From the NCBI GenBank assembly GCA_023426275.1, contig JAFABC010000089.1:1-12872 (forward strand): DNA of 12,872 bases. The letters are read 5' to 3'. Shown here in pieces: positions 1 to 5,098 of this stretch (position 1 is the first letter of the stretch; every line of letters starts with the position of its first letter). Under the pieces are notes generated by a model, which saw only the letters and a list, made by a program, of their open reading frames with translations, made no database searches and was not told where the DNA came from. A program made the position numbers and the translations under genes. The DNA comes from Pseudomonadota bacterium. GTDB lineage: Bacteria; Desulfobacterota; Desulfovibrionia; Desulfovibrionales; Desulfovibrionaceae.

Positions 1-22
1 GCGCGGCCCGAAAAATAAGCAC

Positions 23-56
23 AAAAAAAGGGCGTTCCCCGTCAAAGGGAACGCCC
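23..56 (-). terminator. Rho-independent terminator of tRNA-Leu
   Basis: Read on the minus strand, a perfect 10-bp stem (arms 47-56 and 30-39, GGGCGTTCCC and its complement) with a 7-nt loop is followed directly by seven T residues (complement of A23-A29). It begins 12 nt after the encoded CCA end of the tRNA, so it is the obvious transcription stop for that gene. Confidence 0.9.
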
Positions 57-68
57 GAGAAAACACTC

Positions 69-155
69 TGGTACCGGGAGGGGGACTCGAACCCCCAAGG
101 CCTTGCGACCGGTGGATTTTGAGTCCACTGCGTCTACCAATTCCGCCATCCCGGC
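69..155 (-). tRNA. tRNA-Leu (anticodon CAA, reads UUG)
   Basis: The minus strand folds as an 87-nt class II tRNA. The acceptor stem GCCGGGA pairs with TCCCGGT, leaving discriminator A and an encoded CCA (69-71). The D arm contains GGTAGAC. The anticodon stem GTGGA/TCCAC encloses loop CTCAAAA, giving anticodon CAA. A variable arm follows (around CGGTCGCAAGGCCTTG), then a GGGGG-TTCGAGT-CCCCC T arm. The long variable arm and the anticodon identify leucine. Position 1-72 is a G-U pair, which is tolerated. The gene stands alone, with its own promoter and terminator. Confidence 0.97.
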
Positions 156-167
156 CTGGAACGGGAA

Positions 168-196
168 AACTAGGCGATAACCACCTCTCCTGTCAA
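168..196 (-). promoter_or_regulatory. Sigma70-type promoter of tRNA-Leu
   Basis: On the minus strand there is an exact TTGACA -35 box (complement of 191-196), then a 17-nt spacer, then CTAGTT (complement of 168-173) at the -10 position. The -10 match is weak, but the spacing is ideal. It would start transcription only a few bases before the mature tRNA 5' end at 155. Confidence 0.6.
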
Positions 197-270
197 TATC
201 TTGTGCGACTTGTGCCCGACAAGCGGAACTGATAGCCCTCCCCTGCCCCGGACGCGGGCAAGGAGCTTGC

Positions 271-954
271 ATGATGCTCATCGGTCCCTTGGTCAATGGC
301 GCGGCCATTGTCGCCGGCGGTCTCGTCGGGTTGCTGCTCCACGGCCGGTTTCCCGACCGCGTGCGCGTGATCATGTTTCAGGCCCTCGGCCTGTCCGTCC
401 TGCTCATCGGACTCAAGATGGCCCTGACCGGCAATGCCCCGCTGCTCGTCGTCATCAGCCTGCTGGCCGGAGCCGTTGCCGGCGAAACCATGGACATCGA
501 ACGCTTCATGGCCCGCATCGGCGACGGCGTGAAGGCGCGGCTGAGCTCCGACAACGCCCTTTTTACCGAAGGGCTCGTCAACGCCTCGGTCATTTTCTGC
601 ACCGGCTCCATGGCCATCATCGGTTCCTTTGACGAGGCCCTTCGCGCCGACCACACGCTCCTTTTCGCCAAGGCGGCCCTGGACGGCTCCATTGCCCTGA
701 TCTTCGCCACCACCCATGGCGCGGGCGTGCTGCTGTCGTTTGTCCCGGTAGTCCTCTACGAAGGCCTGCTCGTGCTTTTGGGCGCGGCCACCCAGGGCGT
801 TTTCACGCCGGACCGGTTCACCCAGCTGACCGCCGTGGGCGGGCTGCTCATCGTGGCCATCGGCCTCAACCTGCTTGGCCTGCTCAAGATCAAGGTGGCC
901 AACCTGCTGCCGGCCCTGCCCCTGGCCGTGCTCCTGGCGCCGCTTTTCGCCTAA
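271..954 (+). CDS. DUF554 family integral membrane protein (YdfK/YqgA-like)
   Basis: A 227-residue, very hydrophobic protein with about six to seven predicted membrane segments (roughly residues 4-24, 34-52, 56-72, 105-118, 138-157, 158-175 and 186-205, with a hydrophobic C-terminus). It carries the hallmarks of the DUF554 family: an FTEGLVNAS...FCTGSMAIIGS stretch around residues 98-119, a LDG near 137-139, and a TAVGGLLIVAIGLNLL stretch at about 187-202 followed by NLLPAL. The family is widespread in bacteria and usually 220-240 aa, so this copy is full length. Its function is not established, although transport has been guessed. An AGGAG at 261-265 precedes two adjacent ATGs (271 and 274), with spacings of 5 and 8 nt; either could be the start. 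The gene diverges from the tRNA and may share the 156-260 spacer as its promoter region. Confidence 0.9.
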   Translation: MMLIGPLVNGAAIVAGGLVGLLLHGRFPDRVRVIMFQALGLSVLLIGLKMALTGNAPLLVVISLLAGAVAGETMDIERFMARIGDGVKARLSSDNALFTEGLVNASVIFCTGSMAIIGSFDEALRADHTLLFAKAALDGSIALIFATTHGAGVLLSFVPVVLYEGLLVLLGAATQGVFTPDRFTQLTAVGGLLIVAIGLNLLGLLKIKVANLLPALPLAVLLAPLFA

Positions 955-970
955 TCCCCGGGCGGACAAC

Positions 971-987
971 CGGCCGGCTGCCGGCCG
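971..987 (+). terminator. Weak hairpin after the DUF554 gene
   Basis: A 7-bp GC-only stem (CGGCCGG/CCGGCCG) with a 3-nt loop lies 16 nt after the DUF554 stop codon. It is followed by CGCTCTTT rather than a clean T run. It may attenuate read-through into hypA, but it is a poor intrinsic terminator. GC-rich self-complementary runs also arise by chance in this background. Confidence 0.3.
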
Positions 988-1043
988 CGCTCTTTCCCAA
1001 TTTCTTTACGCGGTTTCCGTTTTGCCGTAGACCAGCTTGCGCC

Positions 1044-1394
1044 ATGCATGAACTTTCCATCGCCCAAAGCCTGCTTTCCCTGATCGAGGAGGAAATGGCC
1101 AAGCGCGGCTTGGAAACCCTCCTGACGGTCAAGATCAAGCACGGTCGCCTGTCCGCCATCGTGCCCGAAGCCCTGGAGATGGCCTTTACCGCCTTGACCA
1201 TGGAGACCCGGCTGGCCGACGCCAAGCTGATCCTGGAAGAAACGCCGGTGGTGCTGCGCTGCCGGGCCTGCGGCCGGGAATTCTCCCCCGAGGGCGCCGC
1301 GCCGTTCGCGCCGTGTCCGGCCTGTGGCGAGGAACTCGGTCACACCGTCGTCTCCGGTCGCGAACTCTATATCGAATATCTCGAACTCGAATAA
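1044..1394 (+). CDS. hypA: Hydrogenase nickel incorporation protein HypA
   Basis: A 116-residue protein, the normal length for HypA/HybF. It begins MHELSIAQSL; the N-terminal amine and His2 form the nickel site in the family. A zinc finger is formed by two CxxC pairs, C73/C76 (CRAC) and C91/C94 (CPAC). HypA works with HypB to deliver Ni(II) to the large-subunit precursor of [NiFe]-hydrogenases in the cytoplasm. The start at 1044 is fixed by the conserved MHE, although no good Shine-Dalgarno sequence is visible upstream. The stop is only 12 nt before hypB, so the two form an operon. No hypC, D, E or F and no hydrogenase structural genes are present in the window. Confidence 0.97.
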   Translation: MHELSIAQSLLSLIEEEMAKRGLETLLTVKIKHGRLSAIVPEALEMAFTALTMETRLADAKLILEETPVVLRCRACGREFSPEGAAPFAPCPACGEELGHTVVSGRELYIEYLELE

Positions 1395-1406
1395 CGGAGG
1401 GCCGCC

Positions 1407-2072
1407 ATGCAGATTCCCGTGGTGCGCAACATCCTTGAGGCCAATGCCCGCATTGCCGCCGAACTCAAGGAGTATTTCGCGCAAAAAGGCATTCTCGTTC
1501 TCAACCTCATGAGCTCCCCCGGCGCGGGCAAAACCACGGTGCTGGAGCGGACCTTGCGCGAACTGGCCCCGGAATTTTCCATGGCCGTGGTCGAGGGCGA
1601 TCTGCAAACCGACAACGACGCCCGCCGCGTGGCCGCCACCGGCGCGCAGGCCGTGCAGATCAACACCGAGGGCGGCTGCCACCTGACCAGCTCCCAGGTC
1701 CAGGAAGCGGTCAAAAGCCTCAACCTCGACGGCCTGGACATCCTTTTCATCGAAAACGTGGGCAATTTGGTCTGCCCGGCCGAATTCGACGTGGGCGAGG
1801 ATTTCAAAGTCACGCTCCTTAGCGTCACCGAAGGCGACGACAAGCCGGAGAAATATCCGCTGATGTTCAACATCTCCGCCGCCTTGCTCCTCAACAAGAT
1901 CGACCTGCTGCCCCATGTGGACTTCGACCTGGAGCGGGCCAGCCGCCATGCCCGGGTCCTGAACGAGTGCATCGAAATCTTTCCGGTCTCGGCCAGAAGC
2001 GGCGAGGGCCTCGACGCCTGGTACGACTGGCTGCGGACCCGCGTGCGCGAGAAAAAAACGCCTGCCGCCTGA
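1407..2072 (+). CDS. hypB: Hydrogenase nickel incorporation GTPase HypB
   Basis: A 221-residue SIMIBI-class GTPase. The P-loop is SSPGAGKTT at residues 36-44. An EGD at 63-65 corresponds to the switch/Mg region. The conserved G-domain metal site is visible as C91-H92 and C123 (in NLVCPAEFD), and the guanine-specificity motif is NKID at 163-166. GTP hydrolysis drives nickel transfer from HypB to HypA and the hydrogenase precursor. The protein starts only 35 residues before the P-loop, so it lacks both the CxxCGC high-affinity nickel motif and the histidine-rich stretch seen at the N-terminus of some HypBs; it is the short form. It has a strong Shine-Dalgarno sequence (GGAGGG at 1398-1403) just before the ATG and lies 12 nt after hypA. 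Confidence 0.97.
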   Translation: MQIPVVRNILEANARIAAELKEYFAQKGILVLNLMSSPGAGKTTVLERTLRELAPEFSMAVVEGDLQTDNDARRVAATGAQAVQINTEGGCHLTSSQVQEAVKSLNLDGLDILFIENVGNLVCPAEFDVGEDFKVTLLSVTEGDDKPEKYPLMFNISAALLLNKIDLLPHVDFDLERASRHARVLNECIEIFPVSARSGEGLDAWYDWLRTRVREKKTPAA

Positions 2073-2096
2073 TCGCTCCCCTTTTTTGCCCTGACA

Positions 2097-2134
2097 GGGC
2101 CGCCCGCGTCGCCGGCCAGGCGCGCGGGCGGCCC
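2097..2134 (+). terminator. Large GC hairpin after hypB
   Basis: A perfect 12-bp inverted repeat (GGGCCGCCCGCG at 2097-2108, complement at 2123-2134) with a 14-nt loop begins 24 nt after the hypB stop. The stem is very stable, but only scattered T residues (CCTCCTTTCGCTTC) follow. It probably ends or attenuates the hypAB transcript or protects its 3' end, but it is not a textbook terminator. Confidence 0.5.
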
Positions 2135-2193
2135 GGCCGCCTCCTTTCGCTTCGCTCCCCCTGTTTCAATTGTGCGGACACAGCCTTCCCCCG

Positions 2194-2222
2194 TTGTTTC
2201 ATTTTTTTAAAAACGCATACGA
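2194..2222 (+). promoter_or_regulatory. Possible promoter of the outer-membrane protein gene
   Basis: This is the only AT-rich patch in the 284-nt gap between hypB and the next gene. It has TTGTTT at 2194-2199, a T7A5 tract, and a CATACGA stretch near 2216-2222 at a -10-like distance. The -10 match is poor (three of six bases), so this is a location guess rather than a proven promoter. It would give a leader of about 130 nt. Confidence 0.25.
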
Positions 2223-2257
2223 CCGGGCTCGCCGCGCGCATCCCATGCGTTCCGAAA

Positions 2258-2288
2258 AACGGCCGAACAGGCGGCACGGACGGCCGTT
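2258..2288 (+). repeat. 8-bp inverted repeat in the leader of the outer-membrane protein gene
   Basis: AACGGCCG at 2258-2265 is the exact reverse complement of CGGCCGTT at 2281-2288, separated by 15 nt. If transcription starts near the AT-rich patch at 2194-2222, this forms a hairpin in the mRNA leader about 70 nt before the start codon. It could instead be an operator. No function can be assigned. Confidence 0.35.
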
Positions 2289-2356
2289 GTCTCCCTGGTA
2301 TGAATCTTGATTACCATGTGGTCGAATATCATTTGCACGCCGACAGGGAGAAGGAC

Positions 2357-2941
2357 ATGGATGCGCTTTTTCGCAAGCTGCTCATTGCGCTTGGCTTCAC
2401 CTGCCTGATTCTGGCCGCCACGACCGGCTGGGTCATGGCCCAAAGCCTGACGACGGCCGGGACGTTCAATTTCGAGCCCCGGTTTAGCGCCTACGGCACC
2501 ACCAACGACCGCGTGAATTCGATCTACACCTACGGCGGCGCGCTGACCTACTACGTCTTCGACAATGTGGCCGTGGAAGCGGAAGGCATGGGCGTCTACG
2601 TGGACCAGAACAAGCGCTTCGAGACGGTCACCGGCATCGGCAGCAAGTCGTCGCCGGCAAGCGGGATCGGCGCGGGCGTCAACGCCCGCTGGCACTTCGT
2701 GGCCACCGGTCCGGCCACCATTTTCATCGGCGGCGGCTTCGGCGGCCTGTGGGCCGATACCAAGGTGCCCTACAACGGATTCGAAAACAGCCTGACCGAA
2801 AACGGCGAACTCGGCGCGACCTACGCCCTGACCCAACAGCTCAGCTTCAAGGGATCGGTCAAGTACCTGCACATCGGTCAATTCAACGAACAAGGCGTCG
2901 ACGCCTTCGGCGGCACGCTGGGTCTGACGGTCAGCTTCTAA
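2357..2941 (+). CDS. Exported outer-membrane beta-barrel protein, distantly PagL/acyloxyacyl-hydrolase-like
   Basis: A 194-residue protein. Residues 1-28 form a signal peptide (charged MDALFRK, hydrophobic core LLIALGF...LILAA, cleavage site VMA/Q). The mature part alternates polar and aromatic/glycine residues as in amphipathic barrel strands, and it ends in phenylalanine (LTVSF), the usual outer-membrane assembly signal. A VPYNG motif at 137-141 and a C-terminal YLHIGQFNE segment (170-178) resemble the acyloxyacyl hydrolase (PagL lipid A deacylase) family. In that family the corresponding segment has H-x-S; here it is H172-I-G174, so the catalytic serine is missing. The open frame extends upstream, but the ATG at 2357 is chosen because GGAG/AAGG lies just before it and the signal peptide begins there; an in-frame ATG at 2300 has no good ribosome site. 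The barrel call is firm; the PagL relationship is tentative. Confidence 0.75.
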   Translation: MDALFRKLLIALGFTCLILAATTGWVMAQSLTTAGTFNFEPRFSAYGTTNDRVNSIYTYGGALTYYVFDNVAVEAEGMGVYVDQNKRFETVTGIGSKSSPASGIGAGVNARWHFVATGPATIFIGGGFGGLWADTKVPYNGFENSLTENGELGATYALTQQLSFKGSVKYLHIGQFNEQGVDAFGGTLGLTVSF

Positions 2942-2951
2942 GGGCATCGCG

Positions 2952-2976
2952 CCCGCGAAACCGGCCCTTTCGCGGG
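2952..2976 (+). other. Hairpin after the outer-membrane protein gene
   Basis: A perfect 9-bp stem (CCCGCGAAA at 2952-2960, complement at 2968-2976) with a 7-nt loop begins 10 nt after the stop codon. It extends two more pairs if one G-U is allowed. No T run follows, so it is more likely a 3'-end stabiliser than an intrinsic terminator; the real terminator lies at 3067-3099. Confidence 0.4.
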
Positions 2977-3066
2977 TGATTCCGGCTTCAACGCTCTTTT
3001 CCCGCCGCCGGTTCGGGAAACCATCCGGACGACGGCGGACAGCGACTGCCCGTCACGACCACCCCT

Positions 3067-3099
3067 GCCGGCCGCTTTGACAAGCGGCCGGCTTTTTTT
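3067..3099 (+). terminator. Strong Rho-independent terminator
   Basis: A perfect 11-bp stem (GCCGGCCGCTT at 3067-3077, complement at 3082-3092) with a 4-nt TGAC loop is followed at once by seven T residues (3093-3099). It closes the outer-membrane protein transcript and isolates fliM from upstream read-through. Confidence 0.92.
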
Positions 3100-3129
3100 C
3101 AGGCCGACGCCGCCGACCGGACCGCCCCC

Positions 3130-3158
3130 TTTTCATTTCGCCCGGACGTCCTTATAGT
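3130..3158 (+). promoter_or_regulatory. Sigma70-type promoter of fliM
   Basis: TTTTCA at 3130-3135 (four of six matches to TTGACA), a 17-nt spacer and TATAGT at 3153-3158 (five of six matches to TATAAT). It lies between the strong terminator and fliM and would give a leader of about 20-25 nt. I see no sigma54 (GG-N10-GC) or sigma28 element here. Confidence 0.6.
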
Positions 3159-3186
3159 TGCAACCGCCAAAGCCGATAGGACGGAT

Positions 3187-4167
3187 ATGAGCAAAATACT
3201 GGATCAGGACGAGGTCGATGCCCTGCTGCGCGGCCTTTCCGGCGGCGAAATCGAAGCCGAGACCGACATCCTGGAGGACGACTCCGGGGTGGTGGTCTTC
3301 GACCTGTCCAACCAGGACCGCATCATCCGGGGCCGGATGCCGGTTCTGGAGATCATCAACGACCGCTTCGCCCGGCTGGCCTCCAACGCCATGGCCAACG
3401 CCATGCGCAAGCGCGCCGACGTCAACCCCATCTCCATCGACATGTCCAAGTTCGGGGACTTCATGCGGTCCCTGCCCGTGCCGACCTCCATCAACATTTT
3501 CAAACTCGACCCCCTGCGCGGCAACGCCATCCTGGTGGTGGACTCGCGGCTGGTCTTCGCCATGGTGGAGAGCTTTTTCGGCGGGGCCGGCTCCCAGCCC
3601 AAAATCGAGGGTCGGGATTTCACCCCCATCGAACAGGCCATCATCAACCGCGTGGTGCGCATCGCCCTGGAAAACCTGGAGGAATCCTGGCAACCGGTCC
3701 ACGAGGTCCACATCGAACTCGTGCGCAGCGAGGTCAACCCCCAGTTCGCGGCCATCGTGCCGCCAAGCGACGTGGTCATCGTGGTCACTTTCGAGGTGGA
3801 GCTGGAAAACGCCATCGGCTCGCTGATCATCTGCCTGCCCTACGCCACCATCGAGCCCATCCGCACCAAGCTCTACGCCTCCTTCCAGACCGAGCGCCTG
3901 GAAGTGGACCATGCCTGGATAGCCCGGTTCAAGGAGCGCCTCATGGAGACGCCGGTGGAAATGGTGGTCCGCTTCGGCAACGCGCAGATCACCGGCCGCC
4001 AGCTCATGTCGCTCAAACCCGGGGACATCATCATGCTCGACAACGATGTCGACGCCCTGCTCGAAGCCGAGGTCCAGGGCGTGCGCAAATTCCGCGGCAT
4101 CCCCGGGCTGGTCAAATCCAACAAGGCCTTCCAGGTGGTCAAGGAAGAGGATATCCACTTCGAATAA
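3187..4167 (+). CDS. fliM: Flagellar motor switch protein FliM
   Basis: A 326-residue protein of normal FliM length. The N-terminal LDQDEVDALL (residues 5-14) is the phospho-CheY-binding peptide, followed by a flexible acidic linker (to about residue 37). The middle CheC-like domain (about 45-240) carries the FFGGAG loop (130-135) used for FliM-FliM/FliG contacts. The C-terminal SpoA/FliN-like domain (about 250-322) includes LKPGDIIMLD. FliM is part of the cytoplasmic C-ring and sets rotation direction. The start is supported by an AGG just upstream and by the conserved N-terminal peptide. The gene has its own promoter, an upstream terminator and probably a weak downstream one, so it looks monocistronic; no fliN, fliL or other flagellar gene adjoins it. 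Confidence 0.97.
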   Translation: MSKILDQDEVDALLRGLSGGEIEAETDILEDDSGVVVFDLSNQDRIIRGRMPVLEIINDRFARLASNAMANAMRKRADVNPISIDMSKFGDFMRSLPVPTSINIFKLDPLRGNAILVVDSRLVFAMVESFFGGAGSQPKIEGRDFTPIEQAIINRVVRIALENLEESWQPVHEVHIELVRSEVNPQFAAIVPPSDVVIVVTFEVELENAIGSLIICLPYATIEPIRTKLYASFQTERLEVDHAWIARFKERLMETPVEMVVRFGNAQITGRQLMSLKPGDIIMLDNDVDALLEAEVQGVRKFRGIPGLVKSNKAFQVVKEEDIHFE

Positions 4168-4238
4168 ACCGTGCGTCCTCTTTCCCCTGCCCGGTAGTGT
4201 ACGCGCCACCCTCCCGTGTTTTCGCCAAAACCGATCAC

Positions 4239-4261
4239 TGCCCATCGCGGGCAACTTTTTT
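4239..4261 (+). terminator. Short hairpin plus T run after fliM
   Basis: A 5-bp stem (TGCCC at 4239-4243, GGGCA at 4249-4253) with a 5-nt loop is followed by AC and six T residues (4256-4261). It is short but has the terminator layout. It lies 71 nt after the fliM stop and only 17 nt before the ATG I use for the next gene. Confidence 0.45.
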
Positions 4262-4288
4262 GCAACCAACTTATTCCATGGAACAAAT
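4260..4288 (+). promoter_or_regulatory. Possible promoter of the four-gene cassette
   Basis: TTGCAA at 4260-4265 (four of six), a 17-nt spacer and ACAAAT at 4283-4288 (three of six). The match is modest. If real, transcription would begin after the ATG at 4278 and the peptidase would have to start at a downstream GTG (4332, 4338 or 4350). Confidence 0.25.
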
Positions 4289-5096
4289 CCGGGGAAAGCC
4301 TCAAAAAGGTCATGGCCAACCGGATTGGGCCGTGATAGTGGCCAAGGCCGTGCAAGCCCCGCTTCCCATACCCATACAGGCCCAGCCCGACGACACCACC
4401 TGCGGGCCGACCTGCCTGGAAGCCATTTACCGGTATTACGGCGATATCGTGCCGCTTTCCGCAGTCATTGCCGAAACGCCCACGCTGCCCGGCGGCGGCA
4501 CCCTGGCCGCCCTGCTCGGCTGCCACGCCCTGTCCCGGGGCTACGCCGCCCGGCTGTACACCTTCGATCTCAGCGTCTTCGACATCACCTGGTTCGGTGA
4601 CCGCAATCCGGCCGTGCTGGCCGAGAAACTGCGCCAGCAACGCCGGATCAAACGCGGCTCGCGGATCGGGACCGTCACCGAAGCCTCGCTGCGGTTTCTG
4701 GAGCTTGGCGGGGAAATCCGCTTCGAGGACCTCACGGCCGGACTCATCCGGGCCATCCTCAAGCGCGATCGCCCCATCCTGGCCGGCCTGTCGGCCACCT
4801 ACCTGTACCGCACCGCCCGGGAACGCGACGACGACGGCCAGATGATCTTCGACGATCTGCGCGGCGAGCCCTCCGGCCACTTCGTCGTCATCAGCGGCTA
4901 CGATTCCACCCGGCGGGCCACCATGATCGCCGACCCCCTGCTGCCGAACCCCTTAAGCGACAGCCAGTATTACGAAGTGACCCTGAACCATCTCGTGTGC
5001 GCCGTCATGCTCGGCATCATCACCCGGGACGCCAACCTGCTCGTGCTTTCACCCGGCAAAAAAAGCCGTTCCGCAGGACGGCGAAGGAGCCTTTGA
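4278..5096 (+). CDS. C39-like (papain-fold) cysteine peptidase of the amidoligase cassette
   Basis: A 272-residue protein as called. The catalytic signature is clear: Q36 before DDTTCGPTC gives an oxyanion glutamine and nucleophile C42; GHFVVISGYD supplies H201; IADP supplies D219. This is the Cys-His-Asp triad of peptidase family C39-like enzymes. Unlike bacteriocin-exporter C39 domains, it is not fused to an ABC transporter and has no signal peptide or membrane segment, so it should act in the cytoplasm. The C-terminus is a basic tail (PGKKSRSAGRRRSL). The stop overlaps the ribosome-site region of the next gene, whose start is 2 nt downstream, so the two are coupled. The start is uncertain: the ATG at 4278 lacks a ribosome site and sits close to a terminator-like hairpin, and the conserved part begins only near residue 28. 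GTGs at 4332, 4338 or 4350 are alternatives. The likely role is trimming or releasing a peptide made by the neighbouring ligases (inference). Confidence 0.8.
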   Translation: MEQIRGKPQKGHGQPDWAVIVAKAVQAPLPIPIQAQPDDTTCGPTCLEAIYRYYGDIVPLSAVIAETPTLPGGGTLAALLGCHALSRGYAARLYTFDLSVFDITWFGDRNPAVLAEKLRQQRRIKRGSRIGTVTEASLRFLELGGEIRFEDLTAGLIRAILKRDRPILAGLSATYLYRTARERDDDGQMIFDDLRGEPSGHFVVISGYDSTRRATMIADPLLPNPLSDSQYYEVTLNHLVCAVMLGIITRDANLLVLSPGKKSRSAGRRRSL

Positions 5097-5098
5097 TC

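Noticed and set aside
193..969. 258-codon minus-strand frame opposite the DUF554 gene
   Set aside because: Gly/Gln/Asp/His-rich shadow; the plus-strand frame has clear membrane segments and family motifs.
2318..2340. TGG...TTGC resembling a sigma54 promoter before the outer-membrane protein gene
   Set aside because: The GG-to-GC spacing is 13 nt instead of the required 10.
1967..2356. N-terminal extension of the outer-membrane protein frame into hypB
   Set aside because: It overlaps hypB and would put 130 residues before a clear signal peptide. The ATG at 2357 has a ribosome site.
3133..4269. 378-codon minus-strand frame opposite fliM
   Set aside because: Asp/His/Gly-rich shadow composition; fliM is unambiguous on the plus strand.
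4997..5098. ATG at 4997 as start of the ATP-grasp gene
   Set aside because: It would overlap the peptidase gene by 100 nt and add an Arg/His-rich tail-like segment. The GTG at 5099 has AAGGAG at proper spacing.
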